A stretch of DNA of 64,000 nt from Harmothoe impar. Its lineage: Eukaryota > Annelida > Polychaeta > Phyllodocida > Polynoidae. Both the position numbers and the translations under genes were made by a program. The DNA is taken from contig OX381707.1 in assembly GCA_947462335.1 (NCBI GenBank), positions 86,177,606 to 86,241,605 of the forward strand. Reading direction: 5' to 3'. Shown one piece after another: positions 35,241-47,700 of this stretch; the first letter of the stretch is position 1; the number at the start of each line of letters is the position of its first letter. The notes beneath the pieces are model-generated. The model was not told the origin of the DNA. It was given only the letters and a program-made list of their open reading frames with translations, and did no database searches.

Positions 35241-36174
35241 CTCACTCTCACCAAATCAGTGCAACTGAAAAAGTGGACATACATGATCGGTGGACGTACA
35301 TGATCGGTGGACGTACATGATCGGCAGAGTACAAAATGCACCTATTACCCCCTGTACCATGATATATAACATTCCTAACCATACCTACAGGCTGTAATGT
35401 ATCTTTGGAGAGTTTATTAGAAAAAAAATACTCCCAAAATATTTATAGGGGTCAAATGGGGGAGGCTCAATGTACAACCGATCATGTACGTCACATGACA
35501 TACATGATCGGTTTATAATGTAATGTAAAATTTTCTCATTACCCACTGCTTCACATGTCTAAAATCTTACATGTCAAGACATACATCATATGTACACCTT
35601 GCTATGATCGATTTATGTTTTAAACATGGTCAGAGAGGGTACTTAAGGCACTGATCATGTACGTCACCGATCATGAACGTCACATGACGTACATGATCGG
35701 TATTGAAATGTCATGTAAATTTCTCTTTAATAGTCGCATTTACACATGCCTAAAATCTTACATGTCAAGACACACATGATATGTACATCTTGGTAAGGTT
35801 TATTTGTGTTTTATCATGATTAGAAAGGGTAAGGCAGTCAATAAATCACCTATCATGTACGTCACTGATCATGTACGTCACATGACGTACATGATCGGTA
35901 TTAAAACATCATGTAAAATTATCTTATAGTCGCATTTACACATGCCTAAAATCTTACATGTCAAGATACACATCATATGTACATCTTGGTAAGGTTTATT
36001 TGTGTTTTAACATGGTCAGAAAGGGTAGGGCAGTCAATAACTCCCGATCATGTACGTCACCGATCATGTACGTCACCGATCATGTACGTCACCGATCCTG
36101 TACGTCCGCCGATCATGTACGTCCGCCGATCATGTACGTCACAATAATAGTTGCATCGATCTGGTGAGAGTGAG
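35241..36174. mobile_element. Foldback element 3: inverted ends with ATGTACGTCA palindrome arrays
   Basis: The ends are 26-bp inverted repeats with three mismatches, starting CTCACTCTCACCA (35,241 rightward; 36,174 leftward). Inside each end lies a short direct array of GGACGTACATGATCGG (35,274-35,326) or its inverse (36,046-36,140). Between, about 190-bp units recur three times, each holding a palindrome of GATCATGTACGTCA joined to its inverse (near 35,483, 35,666 and 35,868) plus TCTTACATGTCAAGA. No coding capacity. A related unit is not seen elsewhere in the window. Confidence 0.78.
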
Positions 36175-36870
36175 CCAACAATACATATAAATGATGTTCA
36201 TGGCATAAAATTGACACAATTGAAGAAAGACCACTTGATTGTAACTTGTCTATGATGAGCGACGTTGAGCTTTGAAGATTTTTCTGTACCCGTATCCATA
36301 TAAAAAAGTGCAAATACAGTTTAAATTTGTTCACAAAAAAAATACATTAGGGAAAACATAACATGCAACTGCGTGATGAATGAACTTTCCACAAAAGTGT
36401 TTACCTCATCAGTGACAAGTGTTGTTGAGTGTGTTCATTTACAGTCTTCTGAACAAGAAGGGGCTAGAGGAATTCAATAAACAAAGAGAAATTACCCTTC
36501 ACTTCAGCGCTAAACCTAATCCTTAGGAAATTGGCCAATAATCACATTTTTGCAGCATTGTGATGGATCGATTCCCAAGAGAGCTTACGCCTGTCGGGGA
36601 GAAAAGCACAAACCGATGGGGTCTTTATTTAAAGCGAGAAAAATCCAAACCTAAAATGTCATCTCTAATGTTAGGCGTACTGCTTCAAACATTTTATTTT
36701 TCATTGATTTGTTTCATTGTAAAATGGTACACAAGAATATCGTTATCACTTTGGACACTGGTTCAGCATGACAATGAGTGATTATAAAGCCATTGGCTCT
36801 AATGGAGCTCTAACTATAATATCCTATAGACATACTTCCAATCGAAAAACCAATACCATATAGGTATATA
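36175..36870. other. Non-coding, no gene recognised
   Basis: A segment at about 36,450-36,555 is an inverse copy of 3,895-3,990 (core CTGAAGTGAAGGGT with TTTGTTTATTGAA), another dispersed repeat. Nothing else seen. Confidence 0.5.
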
Positions 36871-36873
36871 TAA

Positions 36874-37952
36874 GGGGCCTTCCATAAAGTATGTACGCAC
36901 CCAGGGGGGGTGGGGGGTCAGGGCAAATGCATACAAAAGCATACATGAAAACAGGGGCGGGGGGGGGATCCAGAGCCATTTTAGCATACTCTTTATGTAC
37001 GCATTTTCGATCTATTTTGTGAGAGAAATTTAGGACAATCCAAACTTTATTTTTGTGGTGATAAAACTGACTTGACTTTTTTTCTGCAGAGGTAAGCAAA
37101 AACTGTTCTGTGATGCCATATCTAACTTATAGTTGCTGAACATTCTTCATGGCCAAAACATTATATAGCTACTGCAGTTGCATTAGATGTATGATTATAA
37201 AAAACTGTTAGTTCTTTTTGTCAAAACACCTGGAGGGGGTTTACATGTATGGAAGGGTGTGATAATTACATTATAGAGCTATCAAACATATGTGGTTGTC
37301 CTATATGAGTCATTTAGGGAGTGATCATTTCTTAACAACAAAATGTATGTCAACCTCTTGAGCAGGGGGTGAAATGAATTTAAACCCCTCTTGAAGGGGG
37401 GCAGTGAAAATAATTTCATGTGTGTGTTACTACTGTAAAAGCCTCGCATATAAGACGCAGCTTGTATGCAAATCAGTTCAGCAGTGCGGCTTTAATATAG
37501 GAACAGGCCAGGGTCGGGTTGTGGCTTATATGGGAGTTTTTGCCACAATGGTACATTATTAAAATCGGCATTTTTAGATCACCAGTGCGGCTTATAGGGT
37601 AGGCTTTAACTTGGCGTGCGGCTTATATGCCAGTTAGGCTTGTAAACAACTCAAGTTGGTATGCTTCAAAGAGCCTGCGTTTGGTAATTTTTGATCCCTA
37701 GGGGGGATAAAATAGTTTAACCCCTTGACTTGGGGGGGGGGGATGTTGTGTGTAATAAAATCCACCTGCAGGCAAGGGGTACACTAGAGATCTTCAGTTA
37801 AAAAAGGGAGGGGGGGGGGGGTCAGTTACTCAAATGAGTATGTACTTTTTTTTTGGGGGGGGGAGGTCACCCTGATGCATACATAATGCAACATGGGGGG
37901 TGGGGGGTCTATTTTCTGGAAAAAAATGTGTACATACTTTATGGAAGGCCCC
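36874..37952. mobile_element. Harbinger-like MITE with TAA target duplication and nested repeats
   Basis: Ends are inverted repeats starting GGGGCCTTCCATAAAGTATG, flanked by TAA on both sides (36,871-36,873; 37,953-37,955), the 3-bp T-A-type duplication of PIF/Harbinger elements. Subterminal G-runs lie on both sides with ATGCATAC words. The middle holds at least two further repeats: the start of a GGGAGTGATCATTTC element at 37,317 and a GCGGCTTATA element at about 37,430-37,652. No transposase ORF. Confidence 0.82.
37430..37652. repeat. GCGGCTTATA-type MITE (nested)
   Basis: Begins CTACTGTAAAAGCCTCGCATA and contains three copies of GCGGCTTATA or close variants. It is related to the copy at 4,285-4,438, which ends with the inverse sequence (CGCAAGGTTTTACGGTAG). 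Confidence 0.55.
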
Positions 37953-37955
37953 TAA

Positions 37956-39463
37956 CGTGGAAAATGAAATGGTAGATTGAGGGAAAGTACTATTTACCTG
38001 AATTGGAATATGAGTTTCGAGTTTGGCCACAAAGTGACCTGTTTGGGACCTAGGATTTCTCCTTGATTTTTGAACACACATCAGCAACAAATGATAAAAA
38101 AACGACTGTATTCTCTCCCCTCCGCAGCCTGACCAATTAAGAACCCTCTCCTAAACGGGCTAGTTTTCTTAACATTTTCCTCCCACCCTGGAAAATTATA
38201 ATCACTTAGCCAAATGAAATGTGAGTTTGGTATTTTGGCAAGAAACAGGTTGTCTGCATGGCGACTGATGTAGCCTTAAATTAATAATCCAGTAAGGAGG
38301 AAGACCATAAATTTGAACAGTTTTGACTTGTTGGCGGCAAATGTAGATTTGGTCTGCATCCATCCAATGCTTAGTTAACGCCATGAGGGGCCAAACGTCA
38401 GCTAAACTGACATTACTCAATGGGGTTGAGCAAGCCCTGCCCTGGGGGAGAATTGCTTCAAATAATTCCCATCCCAAACCCTCATAATAGGTTATACACC
38501 TTGTTAACAATTTTACACCACTGAACATTATTGAAAATGTCATATTCAATTTGATGATGGCAAAAATATTTTCCTGAAAGCAATTCAACTGCATGTCTTG
38601 GTCATGAGGCATGTTTTTTTAGAATAAGGTATATTGACGTATGCATCTGGGGAGGGTGTCATGTATAAGCATATACAATTTAGCACAGCTATATCAGTAC
38701 ATTGATATCTATGCTTGTTGTTCATAACATGAGTGTCTCTGGACCCTAATTGAGTAATTTCTTGTTCAGAGACACATAACTACAAAAACTTGGATAGGTA
38801 CAACGTGGGATGAGCCTCTTAGGTCATGCAGCAGAACAGGATGAGCCAACATCTTTACGTCTTGTGGCACAGCTGGCAACGACTATCTTCATCACGGCAT
38901 CAAATTAACTGCAATAGGATTGTTAACAACCCCCTTGGTGCCTGCTGTTGCCTGCTGCCAGTCTGGGCATATGCACCATTTGCAATGGTGATTTATAAAT
39001 CCATTGTCCACCTGTCGCCTGCCCTATATGTCAAGTCCGCAATCATTTGAATTCATTTGAATTCATTTGCTAACTTTATTATCAGCCAAGAATACTATTG
39101 GTTGGCTTTACGGGGTGGCAAACTATATTCAGAAGGACTATTAGATAATAAATACTCCTAATTTCCTAAATGTCCATGATTGACCGAGTGGCAGCCCGCA
39201 GTAACGTCACGGCGTCACTGGCGGGAGAGCTGGTACCACCCCCTGTCGATCAATAGTCGTACTAACTTGTTAGTCCATATCATTTTCTTTAATCAAATAG
39301 CAATGATTTACTTTGTTTTTTATATATTTAGCAGCCCTTTGTGTGTTACTATTTATATGAAGGCATTGGTCTCTTAAATTCCTATGGAAGAGTCACATCA
39401 GTGTAATCTGAGATATAGATATAGATTTTTGAATAATGTATTTTCATACCTATAAGGGCACCT
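37956..39463. other. Non-coding, no gene recognised
   Basis: A 136-codon open stretch on the minus strand (38,202-38,612) has no motif I recognise. Otherwise unique-looking AT-rich sequence. Confidence 0.45.
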
Positions 39464-40852
39464 CAATTCAATTCAATTCAATTCAATTCAAAATTCTTTA
39501 TTTAAACTGCAACAGACAGGGATAAATCCCTGTATTTTGTCTATCACAGCAAATGCATAGATATTCATTTCTCGACATCTTGCATATTATACTATTCAAA
39601 GGCATCCTGATTAGATGCAGTTTAAACTAGTGATATATTCATTAAGGCATGTTGACAACTTTTAGAGTGTGTTACGTCATGTCTATCATACTGTTTAGTA
39701 TTAGTATAGTACATGTATCATAGAACAATATATATTTGGTCTCTCAGGGAATAGGAGTAGAATCTGGGTAACCATATTGCTCGGGCCAGGAGCAGTCAGC
39801 TATCATACATATTACAGATTAAGCAACCAGTATAATTAATTATAAACGATTTTTAAACACAAGTAGAGAGGATGAGTTTCTCTGAGCAACTGTGAGTGAG
39901 TTCCATTTATGGGTTAACCTGTATGTTACACTATGCTGGGCTGTGGTAGATTTATACCAATCCACCTTAGCTAGGATTGCATCATGCATTCTGGTGTGGA
40001 TTTGTCGCACATCATGGTGCTCTGGGTTCTGCATATATTGAAATGAGGCAATTGCAAGTGCCTTTTCCCTTCTTACCGCAAGGGAGGTAAGCCCTGACCT
40101 AGTCCTTAGGATTTCTATGTCCAGATCTTTCTCAAGATAGTAACAGACTTTGGTCATCCTATCAATTGAACTTTGAATTTTGTCCAGACCTTATTTGTGG
40201 CCGGTGCCATATATGAGTTGGCCATAGTCTACTATGGGCATGACCATAGTTATAAGGGTGTCAAGGGCAGCATCAAGTGTTAGCCTAGTTCTGAGCCTAG
40301 TTAGAAGATAGGACTTATATGATAGACTTTTATTGACTACTTTAAGGTGGCCCTTAAAATTCAGGTCACTATCCAGCTCAATACCCAGGTATCTATATTG
40401 ATGAGTTTGCAATATTTGCTGGCCATCTATAGACAGGTTTGGGATGTCTTGCCTAGCAACTCGCTGCTGAGTCCCATATAAGGCAAATTTGGTCTTTTTT
40501 ATATTTAGTGACAGCTTATTCTTCTTGCACCAATTGGCAACATTTGCAAGGTCTTGGTTGATTAGAGCTAGGATGTTAGGTGTGAGCAGAGGGTAGATGC
40601 AGTAGAGAGCAGTGTCATCAGCATATAATTGACTCTTGAAGGTTTTCAGGGAGGTATCAAGGTAGTTTATGTAAACTAAGAAAAGCAGTGGGCCCAAGAT
40701 AGAGCCCTGTGGGACCCCACACAGGATAGTACCAGGGGCTGAGACGATCCCATTTGCTTTGGTAGTTTGTTGCCTATTGGTTAAATAGGATTCAAACCAG
40801 TTTACAGTGGCTTCACCAAGTCCAATTTTCCATTTAATGGATGTAAAAACAC
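39464..40852 (-). mobile_element. 5'-truncated LINE with (TTGAA)n 3' tail
   Basis: On the minus strand, an RT reading frame starts abruptly inside the palm domain near 40,852 and runs through the C-terminal domain to a 3' UTR. This ends with AATAAA (39,497-39,502) and about five TTGAA-type pentamers (39,465-39,490 read as ATTCA on the plus strand). A microsatellite tail instead of poly(A) is typical of CR1/L2-like elements. It is a different family from the 50-56 kb LINE. Confidence 0.85.
39840..40852 (-). pseudogene. Reverse transcriptase fragment (RT palm to C-terminus)
   Basis: One frame covers the segment, interrupted by a single TAA at 40,191-40,193. Visible motifs: WFESYLTNR, GVPQGSILGPLLF, YADDTALY, a KKTKF segment, YLGIELD, then the C-terminal region REKALAIASFQYMQN. 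The catalytic YADD is present; the first catalytic Asp (motif A) is lost by the 5' truncation. No endonuclease part remains, so it is a dead copy. Confidence 0.87.
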
Positions 40853-41784
40853 CTAGTACCACCCACCATCTACGACACCTCTGGGAAGCTTTACCTGTTG
40901 TAGATGTGGAAGTCCCAATGCCTGTGTTTTATATTCCATTCAGGAGTCCATTCCAGGCTGGTCTAACTTAGTAAAGCGACCAATAAGACACATTGTGTGA
41001 GACTGATTGGTAGTAAATGGTCACTAGGCCTGCCTCACCGCTCACAGTGCTGGAATGTGGGTGTTCGCTACAGCTGAATTACATCAGTCCCTGCACTCAC
41101 AGAATACTGTACTAGAAATATTTGTTTTCTGCTTCGGTACATCAAGGAGAACATTTGACTAGCTATTTTCATAAATATGAAATGTCAAACATCTATATAT
41201 AAGTTAAGCTTACTTAACCTCAAAGTGCAAGTTGAATAGTAATCATATATATTGAATACAGCAGTCTATTTAGTGCAGTTGGTAGGAAATGAAAATAGCA
41301 CTTAGGTAGCAAGAATGAGTGATGGGATAGAAAAAGTCCCTCACCTCTTTATTCCTCTTCCACCCTAACCACCTCAGTGTCTGCCCTAATAAGTCATATA
41401 GCCAATTAAGTGACACATTACACTGGCCTGCCCTGGGGCAACCAGTTGAGAGGTTGACTATTAAGGAGAGTCTAGATTGGTTTGTAAGGGAATACATTTA
41501 TATCAATCAGATGAAAGGAAATGGTTAGTTAGTAATGAAAAAGCTCTAGTAGAAGTTAAAAAGAAAAACTCTGAAGGGAGAAGATAAAAGTAAGGGTACG
41601 GACAATTGTGACTGCAGTCATCAGTCACAGTACTTTCTTCTGTAATGGATGATCAAACACATCAAGATAATCAGATTTGAAACGTTTCAGAAAGCTCCTC
41701 ACCAGTAACCATAGACATTGATAGATGTACAGGTGTCTAATGTTCTGCCTCAGAGAGGGTCTGATTATGAATGGAGAGCCTGTG
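40853..41784. other. Non-coding, no gene recognised
   Basis: Unique-looking sequence between the truncated LINE and foldback element 2. No features. Confidence 0.5.
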
Positions 41785-43308
41785 GGGCCCTTACGCCACA
41801 AATTTGCCACTAACCCTCAAAAAGATGACCGTTTGAGGCATAAGGGCAAACCATGGGCCACTATACCACAAAAATGGCATTAAAGCACAAATGCCCTTAT
41901 GCCACAAACGCCCTTACATCACAAATGCCCTTATGCCACAAACACCCTTACACCACCAATGCCCTTAGGCCACAAACACCATAAGGCCATAGTATTGGCA
42001 CACTATATAGCATTATAGGCATAAGGGCAAGTGGACATCTTGAAGTAGTTAAGTACTTTAACTGACTATATAGTGTTTGAGGCATAAGGACAGGCGAATA
42101 TTTTAGGCTTGTTTAGTACATTAGCTGACTATATAGGTTTTGAGGCATAAGGGCAAGATGTTATTCAAGGCATATTCGGTATATTGGCACACTATATAGT
42201 GTTTGAGGCATAATGGCATGTGGATATTTTAGGGTAGTTTAGGATATTAGCTGGCTATATAGGTTTTGAGGCATAAGGGCAAGTTGTTATTTAGGGCCTA
42301 TTTGGTATATTGGCACACTATATAGTGTTTGAGGCATAAGGGCAGGTGGATACTTTAGGGTGGTTTAGGATATTAGCTGGCTATATAGGTTTTGAGGCAT
42401 AAGGGCAAGTTGTTATTTAGGGCCTATTTGGTATATTGGCACACTATATAGTGTTTGAGGCATAAGGGCAAGTTGATATGTTAGGGCAGTTTGCTATGAT
42501 TTCAACCTATATAGTGTTTGAGGCATAACGGCAGGCGGATATTTTAGGCTTGTTTAGTACATTAGCTGACTATATATAGGTTTGGGGCATAAGGGCAAGA
42601 TGTTATTCAAGGCCTATTCAGTATATTGGCACACTATATAGTGTTTGAGGCATAAGGGCAGCTGGATAGTTTAGGGTAGTGTAGGATATTAGCTGGCTAT
42701 ACAGGTTTTGAGGCATAAGGGCAAGTTGTTATTGAGGGCCTATTTGGTATATTGGCACACTATATAGTGTTTGAGGGTAGTTTAGGATATTAGCTGGCTA
42801 TATAGGTTTTGAGGCAGAAGGGCAAGATGTTATTTAGGGCCTATTTGGTATATTGGCACACTATATAGTGTTTGAGGCATAATGGCAAGTTGATATTTTA
42901 GGGCAGTTTGCTATGATTCCAACCTATATAGTGTTTGAGGCATAAGGGCAGGCGGATATTTTAGGCTTGTTTAGTACATAAGATGACTATATAGGTTTTG
43001 AGGCATAAGGACGAGTTGTTATTTCAGGCCCATTTGGTATATTGGCACACTATATAGTGTTTGAGGCATAAGGCCTCAAATGCTATATAGTGTGCCAATA
43101 CTATGGCCTTATGGCGTTTGTGGCCTAAGGGCATTGGTGGTGTAAGGGCGTTTGTGGCATAAGGGCATTTGTGATGTAAGGGCGTTTGTGGCATAAGGGC
43201 ATTTGTGCTTTAATGCCATTTTTGTGGTATAGTGGCCCGTGGTTTGCCCTTATGCCTCAAACGGTCATCTTTTTGAGGGTTAGTGGCAAATTTGTGGCGT
43301 AAGGTCCC
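41785..43308. mobile_element. Foldback element 2: about 230-bp inverted arms plus 63-bp tandem array
   Basis: Left arm 41,785-42,013 and right arm 43,078-43,308 are inverted copies starting GGGCCCTTACGCCAC / GGGACCTTACGCCAC. Each arm itself contains short repeats of ATGCCCTTATGCCACAAAC type. Between them, GAGGCATAAGGGCA recurs about 17 times at roughly 63-bp spacing, alternating two variants (one with GGCTATATAGG, one with TTGGCACACTATATAG), which gives a higher-order repeat near 126 bp. No meaningful ORF. No clear target duplication was read. Confidence 0.8.
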
Positions 43309-44764
43309 TACGGAGCCCCCTTGGTGGGATGAGTGAATAGTGACATTTGTTAAAATTAGCCCAAGGGGATAAAATACTGGATGATAACACATTAGCAGCC
43401 ATTGATTGACTCTGATGTCAAGTTGGGGGAACATTACCATCTTTGTACAGAAGAGGCCCCAGATCACAGCAATTTGAAGGTATACCTGGAGTCGTGAACT
43501 GTTTGAAGAGCACTCTTTGGTCTTACAAATCAAACAAATATTATCATGATAAATTGTATTGTCTGACCTTGTTAAATGCATTCTTCCATTTTCGGTCAAT
43601 ATCTCTATTGGAAGTGTTATCTAGCCTTCATCGGCAGACATCTTTCTGACATATCTTGTAAAAAAGTTGCCTTTATGCCTTTTCATAGAAACATTAGGAA
43701 TAGTCTGAAAAATAAGTGTCTACAACAATCTGTGTGAACCATTTATTCCCCAGACCTATGCCATGGTAAAATTTCAAGGGGATATAGTAGCAAGACATGT
43801 TAAACACTGTTTGAGAGTACCACTGGAACCCAGGCCCGATCTGTCACCATTCATTCCCCTCCCCCCACCCTGCTGACGTGATTATCTGTGCTGTTCTGAC
43901 AGGTCAGAAACCACACCCTGAGGCGTGGCACAGCCATCAATCACATTATCACCTGTCAATGGTCACCAGACTGTGTGCTCTGATAGACAAAGCCAATAGG
44001 GTGGCTCATGAAATATATATGTATATACATGTCTGGCCTATGCATAACAAAGGTTCACTTGTGTCTTCACATCAAAACAAATTTATAAAGTTGATTCATA
44101 ATACGTCACTTAATATGACTATGTATACTCTACGGGCTGTATAATTACATTTAAAGCGTGCAGGCAATGAAGGAAGGCTGAGTCTGAGTGCGGTGACGTT
44201 GGGTGGCATTTTATTATTATCATAGTGTAATCAATGGATGTAACATTGTATAGTTTATTGCATGTTACATATAAGTCAACCTGCCATAGAACAGGAGTTG
44301 TCTTTGTAGGAGGTTCCAAGAGGCAGGCCGGGGATGTTCAGCTCTGTCTGACCCTCTTGTTGGTAGATGTCTCCCTCACTGACAGCTCCACCGCTAAATG
44401 GACCTTAACTTATGCCTCCTGGGGCAGGTTCAGACAACAGAGGAGCTTCACTATCTCATGGGGAGGTGTAAGAAGGTGGTCACCCGATGGTCGGGTTTCA
44501 AAAAGAGGAGGTCTAAGTTGGCCGCCATTTTGGGGTTGAGCAGAAGGTCAGGTTACCAAGAGGAGGTGTCTCTGTGTCTAACAGTAGAATGTCTAACAGT
44601 AGAAATGGGATTCTGACATTCTTTTTGCTCGGATTGAGAGGAGCAAATTCATCAAGAGGCTAAATACAAGCAATGTTGCTAGAAGTTCGCTTACAATGAT
44701 CGAATCAAATGGCTACTTATAATCATATTTCTAAATGGGCATAAATATTTTACGCACAGCAGTA
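43309..44764. other. Non-coding, no gene recognised
   Basis: Holds an R3 copy (43,883-44,010). An overlapping pair of about 100- and 72-codon frames at 44,234-44,616 has no recognisable domain. Confidence 0.5.
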
Positions 44765-47700
44765 CCCTTTCAGTTTGCTCCCACTTAGTGGTGACATGCA
44801 ATAAGTGTCAGTAAGAGTGATCGGTGAGAGCCGCCTCTATTAGCCTGCACACTAGCAGACAAACCCCTGCTTGCAGGAAACAGCATTCATTGCTAGTCAT
44901 TCTTCTCTCTGCTTTAAAAAATCTATTCACATTAGAAAAAAGGCAATTTACCAAGTATTTTTTCAAAAAAATAAGTGGCAGATGTGAGCAATTATATTTT
45001 CTTTTGATACAATCTTTTAGAGAGGTGGTAGCTAGTTGAGACAGAAAGGTTTGCCATGTTCATTGTGCAATATAAAGAGGCTTGGAAACTTGCTCAAACA
45101 GTGCAATAGGAACCTTGACCAGATCTTTCGTCGCATATTTTAGCCCAGCAACATTTCCACAGGCCCACATCACATCATTTGACGTGCACTACAATTGGGT
45201 CATGACAACAGACCAAGCTGTCAATCAAAGCAGCACCTGTCAATGTGAAGCAAGCAATATAAGGCTGCAACAACTTATAGCTGATTCTCTGCATTAAGGA
45301 GAGGTGCTTTCATGTGTAGAATTACCCAGTTTGCATCTAAAGTCTGACTCTTTGCATTCACTTAGGCATGAAGCAGATTCATTACTGGTAATGACAAGTT
45401 TAGTTTGCATCCATAAATTTATTTGATGCACTAAAATTGACATTGATCATCATGCCTTCTTCAAAGGATCTACTTGACATTAAATGCGGGACTGAGACAG
45501 TGAAGTACTACATAGTATACTTAGTACTACTTTATATCAGACATCAAAGAACTGCTTATACAGGATACATATGTGATGTATCTTTAGTTATGAATGAATG
45601 CTGTGTTCAAAATTAAGATTATGAAATTGATTGATGAGAATTCTTAAGAAAAGCCTGATGTCAGTATTCTCAAAAGTACCTTGTAATCTATCTTAGTAAG
45701 CTGCCAAATCACAGTCCCCTGGCACAGCCAGAGGTAGACAAATCACCTTAGGGTCAGGGTATGCCTCAGATCATTGACATTTCATGTCAAAGACATTCTT
45801 CTCAAAGGCCATTACGTCAGTCAATCTAGCTGATATGATCCAAGGTGGTCCGTCAGGTGCTCTCTCCAATTACAGTAGGAAAGGCACATGCCCACTGAAT
45901 GTCATTTCTAACAGTGAAATTAATCTGTCTATCTCAGCCTGCTGTTTTCCTTCTCTTCCTTCATCCCTTACTTGTCTTTGTCTCTCCTTATGTATATACA
46001 TGTCTCTTTCTTAACATTAAAGTCAATTTTAGGTAAGACTTTTCTTTGAAGCTAAGAAAGCATCTAAGCAAACAGCAAATTTAACAAGGCATGTGAGGGC
46101 AGTTATCAGCTTCTATAATTCTAAGGAACAACAGACAGTCACATGACAGATGTATTGTGAGCCACACTGAGGCATGTCCCAGCATACACTATAAGGATAT
46201 CAAAGAGAACGTGCTGAGATTCCAGTTTTTCACTTTGAGAATTAGCCTACGTGACATGTGCCTTTTTCTGTGAGTACCAACCTAATTAATGTCATTGAAG
46301 TATTCCATTCAAACACTGAAGTCATGCTGCTCCTCTATCTAGACATTAATCCAACACACCAAAAGCACCATTATATTGTATTTTTCTATATGGTATATTG
46401 TAAAGAAAAAAGTTGTCTGTTTGATACTATCAAATTGCGAACTAAACCTTCCTATTATCAAACTCAAACTGTGAAAGGCCTACTCCTAAAGCCCACCTTT
46501 TGTGTGCATTTTATTCGCTGATACTTTAAGTGATGGTTCTGACTACATGTGGGAGGGTTAATATCTATAATGAATTAGTTGGTATAAGATATAATACTGC
46601 ATCCATCCAGGACCCCAGGTAGCAGCCAGTTACTCCCTACTAAAAGCCTCCTTTAATCGTCTCAGTATGTAATTTTACATCTAAAGCGCCTCAATGAAGG
46701 ATGCACAGAGTACTCAGTGCCTCGGATAATGCAATCTATTTCTGTAATTAACAGATCAAAGGTATTGCATAAATAAACAACAGCACTGTAAGAAAGTTGT
46801 TATGCTACGTTCAGTTAACTATAATTTGCATACGAAAAGAAATGCCTTTGGAACTTATTTTCACTCAGAACATATCCTAGCAAACAAATGTTTTTGTGTT
46901 TGCATCAAAGCCAGATACAAAGGTTGTAAGGAATTACTCCTCAATTCTTGGCTAAAATCACTTTGATACATTCCCCGCCACAACATATTTGCTTTCTTAG
47001 GCATCCAAACCAAATTGAGGTGAATATTTACACTAAATTTTGACAAAAGAAAATGGTAACCAATGTATTTTGCTATAATAATAATTGAACGTTAACATAT
47101 TTTAGACACAATGGCAATGTGAACTAAATAATAGTCTTGACATTATCAAACTTGTGTATTTCCTTGCATCAAGTACAAATGATATATACCCTAATAATAC
47201 TTTTAAACCAACTTAGCGTTGTATATAAAGTTATTACTTTCTCAAAATGTATGCCTTCCTACCAATTTATCCTTTTCTCAAGTGATTTTGTTGCCATCAT
47301 ACCCTTTACTGGAGTCTGATTGAAATAAATGTTTTCCTTTGCTACCCTATCTAAGCTCTCCTCCATCTTCCACGTGTGCCCGGCAGGCTTGGTCGGGGGC
47401 AGAATGACCTTATTGCATGATGGACTGACTAGGAATTGGCACTGAGATGTTTTGCCTGTCCTATGGGTTACCCATTTGCGTATTCTCTTCATTGAGGGGT
47501 ATATATAGATTAAACTCTTTATTTATCTTTATCTGTGCTGAGGCATTCCCTATCTTTGATTTCTCAACTGAAAGCAGCAATTTGTGGACACTGTGTAAAT
47601 TAATTGCTTTTCTAGTAAAAAATCTCTAAATATAAATTTAGGGTAACTTTATGGGAACAATATATCAACGGATATATTGGGGTATAAACACACACCAAGA

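Noticed and set aside
38202..38612. 136-codon minus-strand ORF
   Set aside because: No recognisable motif, no upstream or downstream exon signals, no second copy. Long enough to note, not to call.
44234..44616. Overlapping 101- and 72-codon plus-strand ORFs
   Set aside because: Different frames of the same sequence, with no domain or conservation in the duplicated blocks.
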